From assembly GCA_030220185.1 (NCBI GenBank), contig JASPKZ010010238.1, positions 97,501 through 161,500 of the forward strand: a stretch of 64,000 nucleotides of DNA, in the 5' to 3' direction. Source of the DNA: Diploptera punctata. Lineage: Eukaryota; Arthropoda; Insecta; Blattodea; Blaberidae. The notes beneath the pieces are model-generated. The model had not been told where the DNA came from. It did not search any database and worked only from the letters and a program-made list of their open reading frames with translations. Position numbers and translations under genes: made by a program. Positions 41,515 to 51,329 of this stretch are shown piece after piece; the first letter of the stretch is position 1, and the number at the start of each line of letters is the position of its first letter.

Positions 41515-42025
41515 TAGATTAGATTAGATTTATTTAGCCTGGTGGAGTTAAGGCCATGTGGCCTTCTCTTCCACTCACCAGGACAAACATATATTACATC
41601 AGAATATAACAATCTTAATTAACTCTAATATTAAACACTAAGTAAAAATTTGATCAAAAGATAATATCTAATATACGTATTACGATCTATAACACAACCA
41701 GTTAATATTAGTTAAAATTAAGACTAAAACTAATAATAAACTGTATACAAGCAAGGCATATTAAATTGTCCCTCTCTAGTGTATATAAAAAAACAGGAAA
41801 ATAATGAGATATAGAAAACTAATTTTACGATTATACAATATTTAAAACAAAACAAATAGAAATATTTGTTATTCTTAATATTATTTTCATAAATAATTAA
41901 ATATATTAATATTGCTAAAAGAATACTATCAGTGAGGTGTATAAGTTACTTTGTTATTAAATCATTCTTTAGTTTATTTTTGAAGTATGTTATAGTTTGA
42001 CAGTCTCTGACATAGGGCGGAAGGG
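41515..42025 (-). mobile_element. CR1-like LINE 3' UTR and end, minus strand
   Basis: (TCTAA)n tail at the left, hairpin AAGGCC (41550-41555)/GGCCTT (41560-41565), then 3' UTR nearly identical to 34685-35195. It stops at the GGGCGGAAGGGA region (42025), which corresponds to the start of WNSLPP. 5'-truncated. Confidence 0.88.
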
Positions 42026-42027
42026 AC

Positions 42028-42215
42028 CCCACGTGCGGGAAGTAATATCACTGCCCTCCATGCATTCTATGAACAATGTATATACAGAAAATATCCAAAA
42101 GGTAGTGTTGATATACATTATACGAAATAAATCACTGCATTTTAAATGAAATGAACTTTATTTGAAACATTATAAAACAATAAATACGTACTTGCGGCCA
42201 TGTTATCAATAATTG
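42028..42215. repeat. Unclassified repeat shared with 51090-51275
   Basis: Shared text CGTGCGG.AAGTA, TACAATGTATATAC, ATCCAAAAGGTAGTGTT, AAATCACTGCATTTTAAAT, GAACTTTATTTGAAAC, in the same orientation at both places. Non-coding. Confidence 0.65.
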
Positions 42216-43100
42216 TTCTCAAGGCCTCCTGTTGTTTCAACTAATAAACATCGCCCACACTGTGAACGTTAGTCAGTTGTCTATAATGAACGCAAATATT
42301 TCCAACAAAGATATTATTTTACCATTATTTATTATTTTGAAAACACCATCGTGCAAAATATAATGTACAACGCACATTTGTGAAGTGTCTTACAAAATCT
42401 CAGAAATTAAAAACAACCGAGCGATTTTTCCTCGATTGTGTAAAAACCACTTCCCAATCTCGCATCGTAATACACTATTTTCAAACACATTGTATTTTCT
42501 CAGGACTAGAATATGCCTGAAGCATCATTATGGACAATGGAATCATTTTCCTTGGAGAATATTATATTGCGAGACTATTTGTATAAATAATTCCATAGGC
42601 CTATTTTCTTTGTAGCAAGAAATTAGGATAATGGCGGTATTGATTGAAAACTCTGATATGGTCTATTTGAAGCGGTACTTAACTAGTTACAAGTACAGCG
42701 TATGTTGCATAATGTGCCTCTGATGGCATCTATGTAACCCAATGATCTAAGTACATTTCCGAATCCCATTGCACTGCTATATTTGACACATTCACCAGAA
42801 TGTGTGACAGTTATACCACATATCTGAACTGACACATCATAACGTCATGAGAAATTAACGTCTGTATTGCTGATGGTGAATACGTCTTTATTCAGTACAT
42901 TCTGACCCTATAATCGATATTTGTATTACATTTTTGATATCAGTAAAATTTGATGTCATAGTCCCTATGTATTATTCTTTATTTGAAAATAAGTTAAATT
43001 CTCATTTTAATATAATACAGCAATTTTACAAACAGAACTGCTATCTAGGGGGAATATTTAGCTTAAAAAATATAATGATCTTCTTCTACCTTCTAAGCCC
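42216..43100. other. Unassigned intergenic stretch
   Basis: No supported gene. Frames of 63-76 codons at 42385 and 42934 lack any domain. Confidence 0.4.
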
Positions 43101-43396
43101 ACGTTTTCCCTTAACAGATATTTAGGCGCTTTCCCCCTACAGGGAAGAATTTGAACCATACTAATTTAGTTACACTTGTTTTCGTATAGATGCCATTATG
43201 AGTGGTTCGTGGCCAGCGTTCCGCCTCATTAATCTAGGAAACCAAGGTAGTACTAGGACGGGAAAATTCGGTAAATTTTGCTTAGAGGCCTTTTCATCCA
43301 GGCTTAAGGATCTTTTAGGTGCCTGAAAATCTTCAGACTCGGAGCCCACGGCTTAAAGTCCCTCCGGAGGACTTGCTCCTTGGATTTTTCCGATCC

Positions 43397-44071
43397 GATT
43401 GAGGGTCTTTCCACTTTTCAGCGGTTGTCCTTTTACCAGCCGGCTGCTGGCCCTTCACATCCACATGTGTCAATCACAGAGGTAGATGATTAACAGCCAG
43501 TGTAGGGGTGACATGTGGTTAGCATGTCGAGTCCCCCAGCCGATATAGCTGGTTCCTCAACCTGGAGCCGCTACTTATTGTAGCTACCCAATTGCCTCTC
43601 GGGGCACGCCGTAGCGTAGTGGTTAAGGCACTGCGCTACGAGTCGGAAGGTCGAGGGTTCAAGTCCCGGTGGGTTCAGGATTTTTAAACTGACCAAAACC
43701 TTCTGGCGACACTATGGCCCTGGGGTCAACTCAGCCTCTAACGGAAATGAGTACCAGAATCTTGTTCTGGGGGGTAAAGGCGGCCGTCACGCAGGGCTGA
43801 CAACCTGGCTGACATCAAGTGCCGATTGTCTAGAAAAAGTGGGAGCCTTAACCTCCTACTACCCGAAGGGCCTCCCGAGGCCTGTAGGGGACAACTTTAC
43901 TTTAACTTTACTTTTTACCCAAATGCCTCACGATACTGGGTGGGCACCGGTCCCATACTGGCCGAAATACCATGAGAAAATTTCTTCCCTCATGGAGACT
44001 CGAACCAGCGCAAGTCCCGTAGGTCTGCGCCAGGGCTTCCTACCTTAACCGCTCGGCTACGGCGCGGGACT
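43397..44071 (-). mobile_element. SINE-4, tRNA-Ser/Leu-like head, nested in SINE-3
   Basis: Minus strand: head GTCCCGCGCCGTAGCCGAGC, GGTTAAGGTAGGAAGCCC and B box GGTTCGAGTCTCC (about 43995). The body continues at 43397-43602 beyond an inserted SINE-2. Flanks CTTGGATTTTTCCGATCC (43379-43396) and CTTTGGATTTTTCCATCC (44072-44089) form an imperfect TSD drawn from the host SINE-3. Confidence 0.8.
43603..43912 (+). mobile_element. SINE-2 copy nested in SINE-4
   Basis: Head GGGGCACGCCGTAGCGTAGT, B box GGGTTCAAGTCCCGG, body and ACTTT tail as in 24417-24712. The duplicated host text TACCCAATTGCCTC (ending about 43598) and TACCCAAATGCCTC (about 43917-43930) is the TSD. This is the youngest of the three nested insertions. 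Confidence 0.9.
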
Positions 44072-44184
44072 CTTTGGATTTTTCCATCCTAAAAAATCCA
44101 TCGACCCCGGCCGGGTTTGAACCTGCGACCCTCGGGACCAGAGGCAAGGAGCAGAACCACTAGTCAACCACGACCGACTAAAAA

Positions 44185-44593
44185 AAAAAATAATAATAAA
44201 TTCTACATTTCTATTAAGCGACATTTTTAAAAATCGAAAATAACTGAAGCTAAAGAATTTTTATGGATGAACTACAATCAATACTAATAAAATTCATTGT
44301 TTAAAACCGTTGAGGTGGATAGTCATAAAATAAAATAAAGTTAAAATATACCTTCTTAGGTCAGAGCCGTCTTCTTCAACTTTTAAAAAATTATGCTTTT
44401 TATCTGAAGGCCTTTCAGAATCTCTGTTCCATCTTCAGCAGGTCTTTCTTCGCTTGATGTTCTCGGTGCTGGTCCTTAGAACTACAGTACATGAAATAGT
44501 TGAACATGGTTTCATTTTGTTCAATTCTATTCTTTTATCCCTAATTAATCTGAAACAGATGCCAATGGCACTATATAATTTTAATCTCTTACG
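44185..44593. other. Unassigned intergenic stretch
   Basis: No supported feature. Confidence 0.4.
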
Positions 44594-44750
44594 TAGTTTA
44601 TTACACTAAAATCCATTAGAATCTGAAATAATCACTAGCTCTGGTTATATTTTGTAATATACTATCATAAGACTTTATATTATTTATTCTCGAATTCATT
44701 ATATAATAAATTGATATTTTATCTAATTTACTTATATGTAGATCATATTA
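44594..44750. repeat. Left member of a 157-159-bp direct repeat around a LINE
   Basis: From CGTAGTTTATTACACTAAAA to TGTAGATCATATTA this is repeated at 45156-45314 with only a handful of differences. The LINE at 44751-45155 lies exactly between the copies. Confidence 0.92.
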
Positions 44751-45155
44751 CTTACTTACTTACTTACTCACTGGCACTATCGAACCAGTAGGTTCATGGC
44801 CGCGCATACATAAGCTCTCCATACATCCCTATCCTGAGCTAATGCTTTCCAATCATTTCCTGTATAATCTACTTCCCTCAAATCATAGTTAATGTTGTTC
44901 TCCCACCTGATTCTTGGTCTACCAATAGGGCGTTTTACTTCTGGCTTTCCTACAAGAAGTTTCCATGCACGTCTTTCATTCCCCATACGTGCAACATGTC
45001 CTGCCCATCGCAGTCTACGAGACTTAACTGTTCTTATTATATCTGGCTTCTTATAAAGACCATGTAGTTCATTGTTATGTAGTCTTCTCCATTCACCTGT
45101 CTGTTCATCTCTCTTCGGTCCAAAAATTTTCCTAAGTACTTTATTCTCAAATACT
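44751..45155 (-). pseudogene. RTE-like LINE fragment between long direct repeats
   Basis: Minus strand, 5'-truncated at VFENKVLRKIF (45155 side), with KIFGPKRDEQTGEWRRLHNN, LRWAGHVARMGNERRAWKLL and the 3' end plus a (AAGT)n tail at 44751-44766. An open frame of 69 codons spans 44986-44777. Apart from the truncation, few inactivating changes are seen. Confidence 0.9.
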
Positions 45156-45314
45156 CGTAGTTTATTATACTAAAATCCATTAGAATCTGAAATAATCACT
45201 AACTCTGGTTATATTTTGTAATATACTATCATAAGACTTTATATTATTTATTCTCGAATTCATTATATAATAACTTGATATTTTATATAATTTACTTATA
45301 TGTAGATCATATTA
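45156..45314. repeat. Right member of the direct repeat
   Basis: Partner of 44594-44750. Confidence 0.92.
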
Positions 45315-45319
45315 TAATA

Positions 45320-45900
45320 AACAATATGTTAAGTTCATTTATTAATAAAACTATCAACATTTTATATGCTATTTATAAATATTTATTTTTGCGCGATAGT
45401 GCGTTTTGACGTACTTACCAATGGCGACCATTATTGAAAGTTCAACTTCTGTTTGTTATCAAAATATTAATTGATATAGAGCACCCCACGCATTTAATGG
45501 TAAAATTATGTTTTTGTAGATAACAGTTTTATTCTATATGTGTTGGAGGTGACATTTTGTTGACCACTTTAATTTTATCTCAAGTGTGTTGGAAATTAAA
45601 ATTATTTTTCATTTTTTAGTTCGGTTTTCTAATAAAGTGCGTTGATTTAGTTTTTTAAAATTATTATTTATTTTTTAGTTTAATTGATTGTCATAAATCG
45701 GAATCCCATGAAAATGTAATTGCTTACGATATTTTCAGTGTCTACGCACGAATATAATTATATATTTTTTAAATTATTATCTAACATTATTAAAATATTT
45801 CTGAATAATTTAATATATGTAAATACTTACAATTAATCGTATCCTTCTCATATTTTTCGGATAAATTACTATGTGGTAAGTTTACAAAATTGCCATTAAT
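45320..45900. other. Unassigned AT-rich stretch
   Basis: No supported feature. Confidence 0.4.
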
Positions 45901-45904
45901 ATTT

Positions 45905-47180
45905 TGCAGAATAAGATGAAAATGTATCTTCGATTTGGCGTAACGTGCCGGCTGGAGTCCCCCAGGGCAGTGTTCTCAGACCTCTTCTTTTCTCAATCTA
46001 CATAAATGATTTGCCAACTGTACTAAAGCACTGCCGTTATCACCTCTATGCTGATGATCTCCAAATTTACCTACATTCACCTCCTCATTCTCTCTATAAC
46101 AGCTTGATGAAAATGAATGACGATCTCATATCCATCTTTAACTGGTCTTCAAGTACGGTCTAAATCTAAATCCTAACAAGTCACAAGTAATTCTAATGGG
46201 ACAACAAAGACTGCTTACAACCTTTGACATATCTACACTTCCAAACATTACTACAAATAATATAATTATCCCTTATTCTTCTTCAGTAATAGATCTTGGA
46301 CTACATCTAGACGCAAATTTAACCTGGCAAACACAAGTGAAACACATATGTAAAAAGACTTTCTCCATCTTACATTATCTTAGACGTTTAAAGAATTTTC
46401 TCCCAGTTTCGTTAAAACAAATCCTAGTGCAGAATCTTGTGTTACCACACTTCGATTATTGTGACATTATATATAATGATCTAAACTATGCCTTGTCGCA
46501 GAGACTGCAGCGTGTTCATAATGCTTGCATTCGATTCATTTTCAATATCCGCCGTTATGACCATATTTCCGAACACTTTAATAACCTCTCTTGGCTCCGT
46601 CTTACTGACAGACGTAAATTGCACGCTCTTTCACTAGGTCACAAGATAGCAGTCTGCTAACAATTCCTCTTCATAGCACTTCCTCCTATTCTACTTCCTT
46701 CACAGTAGCCTCCGCCCGCTCCTGGAATCTCCTTCCTCAAGACGTAAATTGCACTCTCTTTCGCTACTTTTCAAGCTTCTGAATTCCTACATTCCTACTT
46801 ACCTGGCGTCCAGATTTGAGAAGTTATCCTCCTACCACAATATTGACACTAGGTCACAAGATAGCAGTCTGCTAACAATTCCTCTTCATAGCACTTCCTC
46901 CTATTCTACTTCCTTCACAGTAGCCTCCGCCCGCTCCTGGAATCTCCTTCCTCAAGATATCAGGGGTTGCCGCACACTTGGCACCTTTAAGTCACGCTTA
47001 TACAGCTACCTGTTGTCTAATAATTAATTTTTCTCTATTTATTTAATTTTATACTATGTCATTAATCTTTTCCTCGTTTTTTTATATATCTTGTACATAT
47101 TATATATTTAATTCGTTAAATTTAGAGTAAATTAAAATACATTATAAATATTAATTGTATTGTATTCATAACTTGTAATC

Positions 47181-47215
<35 letters not shown>

Positions 47216-47310
47216 AATTTAGATTTAAGACTTTTTTTTTGTATTTTTTTTAAACCTGGTTGAGTGGTAGACAAGGCCTTAAGGCCTTAACTCTGCCAGG
47301 TAAAATAAAG
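45905..47310 (+). pseudogene. CR1-like LINE with RT catalytic core and 3' end
   Basis: Coding remains in three pieces. 45945-46163 has the RT motifs [20 protein letters not shown] and the catalytic YADD (about 46048-46059). 46196-46660 has IDLGLHLDANLTWQTQVKHI, LVLPHFDYCDIIYNDL, LQRVHNACIRFIFNIRRYDH. 46749-47027 ends with SFTVASARSWNLLPQDIRGC and SRLYSYLLSNN. Frame shifts lie near 46160 and 46650. About 100 bp (46636-46735) duplicates 46855-46965, which breaks the frame. The 3' UTR has (TA)n at 47184-47212 and ends with the hairpin AAGGCC (47273-47278)/GGCCTT (47283-47288). This is the most complete CR1-like copy here; it lacks the endonuclease. Confidence 0.9.
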
Positions 47311-47311
47311 C

Positions 47312-47358
<47 letters not shown>
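47312..47358. repeat. (ATT)n tail of CR1-like LINE
   Basis: A perfect ATT run directly after the LINE hairpin and TAAAATAAAGC. Confidence 0.92.
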
Positions 47359-47359
<1 letters not shown>

Positions 47360-47413
47360 ATATCTTTAATTTCTATACTACTATTGTAGTATGAGCTAAA
47401 AGTAATACTCTTC

Positions 47414-47424
47414 TAAAAAAAGAT
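47414..47424 (-). terminator. Pol III T-run terminator
   Basis: On the minus strand seven T residues follow within four bases of the tRNA 3' end, as expected for RNA polymerase III termination. Confidence 0.7.
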
Positions 47425-47514
47425 TCTCCGGGCCGGATTTGAACCAGCGACCTATGGATTACTGAAATTATATACCACTACAGTCCACCGCTCTACCAAC
47501 TGAGCTACCAGAGG
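47425..47514 (-). tRNA. tRNA-Tyr (GTA) with short intron
   Basis: Minus strand: acceptor CCTCTGG/CCGGAGA (six of seven paired), U8-A9, GCTCAGTTGGTAGAGC D arm, CGGTGGACTGTAG with anticodon GTA, an intron of about 17-18 bases (TGGTATATAATTTCAGTA), then ATCCATAGGTCGC and the T arm CTGGTTCAAATCCGG. The layout and the intron after the base following the anticodon are typical of eukaryotic nuclear tRNA-Tyr. One oddity: position 72 is A, where Tyr tRNAs normally have the C1-G72 identity pair. It is not embedded in a repeat I recognise and has a T-run terminator, so it may be functional or a recent pseudogene. Confidence 0.78.
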
Positions 47515-47519
47515 ATATA

Positions 47520-48000
47520 ATATTAATTTCTTACAAAGATGGACTAAAAAGTCGATACGTCCGCGACCTATTATACCGGTGTTTATTTTTTTGATGTCCT
47601 AATGATCCTGGCCAAGATCTTAGAAACAGTTTATGAAATTATTGTATTGCCATTGGTCCTTTACAAGTATATAAATTTTCAATTCGATCCAATGTTTTTA
47701 AGTGGATGAAAATCGTGTTGAAAGATTAGGTCACATAGATAGATAGGCCTACAGGTCAAGCTAATATAAAGCGTGTAAAAATGAAATAAAATAGATATAT
47801 GTTTTATGATTTTAGATATTAAAGTATGTATAATTAAAATAAAATAAAATACAAGATTCTAAAATCAATTAAATGTTCAAGGAAGACAATGTAATGGTTA
47901 TAGGGCTTTATATCACTTTTCCAAAATAGACTACGGTATTTAAATTTCGAAAACAGGTATAAGTGAACGCACATGCAGAAATGTAAAACTTCTGCATTTT
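47520..48000. other. Unassigned intergenic stretch
   Basis: No supported feature. Confidence 0.4.
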
Positions 48001-48016
48001 CATATAGAAGCTATGT

Positions 48017-48396
48017 TTTTTTCCCCCAATTACCCAGGTTTGTCTTTCAGCATTCCTGGTTTGTCTCCTGGCATGGCGTACTTGTAACCCACTTCTGAGG
48101 TTGGGGCGCCTGGAAGGCGGGGTTACATTGCCCCGATGATATGATGGGTGATGATAATGGTGCGCCAGGAGAGTCCCTAATCCTAAACTTAACCTAAGAT
48201 GAATATGAATGATGATGATTGCGATGGCCATATGATTTCGGGGACCGTTTTGGCCTTAAAATTTTCCTGACATTTGTCTTACAGGTGAGGAAAAACCCCG
48301 ATAAAACCTCACCCAGAAAAACTGTTCCGATCGGGGATCGAACCCGGGCCTGCTGCGTGACAAGGCAGCAAGCTACCCCGAGACCACAGCGGTGTA
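48017..48396 (-). mobile_element. SINE-1, full length, with 16-bp TSD
   Basis: Minus-strand twin of 39990-40380, with the head at the right (B box within GGGGATCGAACCCGGGCC at about 48340 on the plus strand). TSD CATATAGAAGCTATGT (48001-48016) and CATATAGAAGCAATGT (48397-48412). Both SINE-1 copies are about 385 bp, which fixes the family length. Confidence 0.92.
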
Positions 48397-49149
48397 CATA
48401 TAGAAGCAATGTGTTTTATTTAATTAAATATGCTAAGAATAAATTGTTCTCGTAGAAATTAACAGTCAATTTAATTGTAGGCAACCACAGGTATTTTGTC
48501 ATGAAATAACCCCGTCAAATCACATATTATGGCAATTCCGGGAAAACAGCATTCAGAGATTCGAAGAAAACTAAAAATAGACCAATTAATGACATAGCTT
48601 AAATCAATATTCGCTTGAGGGATTACGAACATGCTGGTTCTGTTCATTTATTGGAAAAAAAATGTGTAATTTTATATTGTTTAATTTAGATCTTCCATTA
48701 GAATGATTAACTTTGATGGTAGGCCTTACACAGTGTGTTCGAATATTTTTGGATACCTCCAGCAGCTGTCATTTTTAGCCAGCTTCTATTTCTTGATTAG
48801 ATGCATATCAGAAAGATTTATATATTACTAGCGTACCCGGCAGACGTCCTGCCCGAACGTTCAATTCTCATGTCATGGGCGGACGATAAAAATATGTTAC
48901 TTTTTTACCATAAAATTCAGCAATTAGGACATAATTAGATATTATTAAAGAAGTTCGCAAGAAAACCTCTTACAGCCTTCTGTTGTGGCTCAAGAAGTGT
49001 GAATGATGACGTCACATAGTCATGAACATTAGAATTGTACCCTCCTTTGCAGATAAGTTAAGAACCGTCATATAACAATTATATTAGAGTGGGGAAAAGA
49101 AAGAAAAATTGATGAGATTGAGTCAAAACAATTTTTTTTTTCTCCCCAG

Positions 49150-49300
49150 CTTGATTTTTGACCCAATGTACACCGGTCCCACACTGACCGACATTCCATG
49201 TGAAAAATGTCTTCCCCCGTAGAGACTCGAACCGGCGTAAGTCCCGTAGTTCTGCGCCAAAGACTTCTTGCTTTAACCACTCGGCTACGGCGCGAGACTC
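49150..49300 (-). mobile_element. SINE-4 copy, head region
   Basis: Minus strand: GTCTCGCGCCGTAGCCGAGT, GGTTAAAGCAAGAAGTC, B box GGTTCGAGTCTC, then the GAAGACATTTTTCACATGG body, ending near a T-rich run (49133-49141). It matches 43925-44071. Confidence 0.8.
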
Positions 49301-49415
49301 TTGGTATCAATGAAAGACAAAAATGGTTATTGTGAGTTATCCATAAGAGATAAGGGACTCTTGGTATCAATGAAAGACAAAAATGGTTATTGTGAGTTAT
49401 CCGTAAGAGATAAAC
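49298..49415 (+). repeat. 60-bp tandem duplication
   Basis: GACTCTTGGTATCAATGAAA through GAGTTATCCATAAGAGATAA is present twice (from 49297 and 49357) with one substitution. Confidence 0.93.
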
Positions 49416-49924
49416 ATATGCTGCCGCGGACTTTTTTTGTAGAGCTTTTTGAGATATTCAATTCGGTGTACATTAATTTTGTGTATTTCTTATGGTTTAG
49501 GAAGCGTAAACCATTTAAACGTCGAAAGATCTACTTTTTTCACGTTTTCGACTACAAAGGGCGATTTTTAAGGGTGTAGGAGTTGAGTATCACAACTCTC
49601 TTATAGCCTGTGTTCATCCCGGGAATCTCCTGAACATTTTGCAAAAAAACCCATCACAATCTGATCAACGATATGGCCGCGCATAAAGTACAAACAAACA
49701 AATGTACAAACAAACATTAATTTTTATATTTAAGATATATTGAATTTCGTTTTTATTATTTTTGTATCCATTTTATGTCTATTCCGTTATTATACTAAAT
49801 AAATAAATTATTATTGTCATTTAATTTTATATGCTACTTACATTCGTGTTTTATTTTGAAATAGCATTAATAACGGTAATATTCCATACGAACAAAATCA
49901 TTATGAACATATATAGGAGGTGTA

Positions 49925-50308
49925 GTTAGGAAAATTTTTGGACCAAAGAAAGATGAACAGACAGGTGAATGGAGAAGACTACATAACAATGAACTACATG
50001 GTCTTTATAGGAAGCCAGATATAATAAGAAAAGTTAAGTCTCATAGACTGCGATGGGCAGGACATGTTGCGCGTATGAGGAATGAAAGACGTGCATTGAA
50101 GCTTCTTATAGGAAAGCCAGAGGGGAAACGCCCAGTTGGTAGACCACGAATGAGGTGGGAGAACAATATTAACTATGATTTGAGGGAAGTAGATTGTACA
50201 GGGAATGATTGGAAAGCATTAGCTCAGGATAGGGATGTATGGAGAGCTTATGTCCGCGCGGCCATCAACCTACGGGTCCGATAGTGCCATTGAGTAAATA
50301 AGTAAGTA
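49925..50308 (+). pseudogene. RTE-like LINE fragment
   Basis: Starts at VRKIFGPKKDEQTGEWRRLH and is essentially open to INLRVR at 50284 (69-codon frame from 50075; the upstream part reads in a compatible frame). 3' end GATAGTGCCATTGAGTAAAT with a TAAG tail. One of the better-preserved tails. Confidence 0.9.
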
Positions 50309-50309
50309 T

Positions 50310-50720
50310 TGTATCATTTGTTGAACAGGTTATGCACTTGTTAACATTCATTTATGAATACTAGTGGTCACCCAATGATCGAAATTCATTAAATTTTTTT
50401 AAGTTTGTCACGAATACGTCACTATGCATTAATTTCCGATTTATTTTAAAAATAGGCCTACGAACGATAGGAAATATGTGGTATTGCTTGGCTTAGCCAT
50501 ATTTAAAAAAAAACAATAGCGCTTGATTTGACATTTGTATACTATTTCAATTCACATGTAGCCTATTATTATGTGTACGGGAATAGGCTATATATATCCC
50601 TTTTTATTTGTCTCTCACTCCGACCCGTCTCTGTTCTATGTCGAGGCATAATGGAAGTAAGTGCAAATATATAAATATAAAAAAATATGTAATGAAATTA
50701 CTGAAACTTATGTTACACAG
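50310..50720. other. Unassigned intergenic stretch
   Basis: No supported feature. Confidence 0.4.
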
Positions 50721-50726
50721 ACGATC

Positions 50727-51012
50727 AGCCCCTTGGTCTAGTGGTCAAAGTTCCTTTCTACTGTTCATGAGGTCCCGGGTTCGATTCAGGTGAAACCATC
50801 GGATGTTTTCATTAAAGAGAATTATTCTTGTGGTTGCCTATTGTCTTGAATTTAGGTTAAGCTTCAGTTAAGGACTCTCCTGGCGCTTCATTATCATTTA
50901 TACACATACCATCGGGGTAACGTATGCCCCAATCAAAGAAATGGATTACAATTGCACCAATGCAAGGGGAGAAGGCCTGCAATGTCATAAAAGACAACCT
51001 GCTGGCATTATA
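50727..51012 (+). mobile_element. SINE with SINE-1 tail but a different tRNA-like head
   Basis: The head reads GATCAGCCCCTTGGTCTAGT, GGTCAAAGTTCC and B box CCCGGGTTCGATTCAGG, unlike the SINE-1 head. From about 50853 the 3' half follows SINE-1: TTTAGGTTAAGCTTCAGTTA, GGACTCTCCTGGCGCTTCAT, ATCGGGGTAACGTATGCCCC, TGGATTACAATTGCACC and AAAGACAACCTG, ending in an A-rich tail. Confidence 0.8.
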
Positions 51013-51089
51013 CAAAAAAAAAGATTAGACAGATTAATTTAAATATAAATGATAAAATTTACTAACTTTTTTAAACCACTAAACTTACC

Positions 51090-51275
51090 TACCTCGTGCG
51101 GCAAGTATAATCACCCCCTTTATGTGTACTACGTACAATGTATATACTAAAATATATCCAAAAAGGTAGTGTTACATGAAACAAATCACTGCATTTTAAA
51201 TTATTAGAACTTTATTTGAAACAAATTAAAATAATAAATTCGTATTTGCCGCCATTTTATGACTGATTGGTTTCT
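51090..51275. repeat. Unclassified repeat shared with 42028-42215
   Basis: Second copy, same orientation. Confidence 0.65.
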
Positions 51276-51329
51276 CGGCCAGCTGTACTCTCAACTTAAT
51301 TATTTTCGGCATTTATGAATACGAGCTAG

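Larger units (their letters stand above)
43105..44180 (-). mobile_element. SINE-3 copy carrying two nested SINEs
   Basis: On the minus strand the SINE-3 head (AGTGGTTCTGCTCC, CGCAGGTTCAAACCCGG) lies at 44090-44165, and the body and tail at 43105-43396 (inverse of GGCCTCTAAGCAAAATTTACCG and AGATATTTAGGCGCTTTCCC). The two parts are separated by SINE-4 at 43397-44071. Confidence 0.85.
48828..49740 (+). repeat. Interspersed insect repeat (CTAGCGTACCCGGCAGACG type), split by SINE-4
   Basis: The start resembles the repeat at 11950, and the right side has ACGATATGGCCGCGCATAAA and a (CAAA)n-like run ACAAACAAACAAATG. SINE-4 sits at 49150-49300. A frame 49301-49579 (92 codons, from MVSMKDKNGYCELSIRD) crosses a 60-bp duplication and ends RKIYFFHVFDYKGRFLRV; I know no family for it. 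Confidence 0.5.

Noticed and set aside
44594..45314. LTR retrotransposon with 157-bp LTRs
   Set aside because: The internal part is a truncated RTE-like LINE with its own 3' end, and the flanks lack TG...CA ends, a primer-binding site and a polypurine tract.
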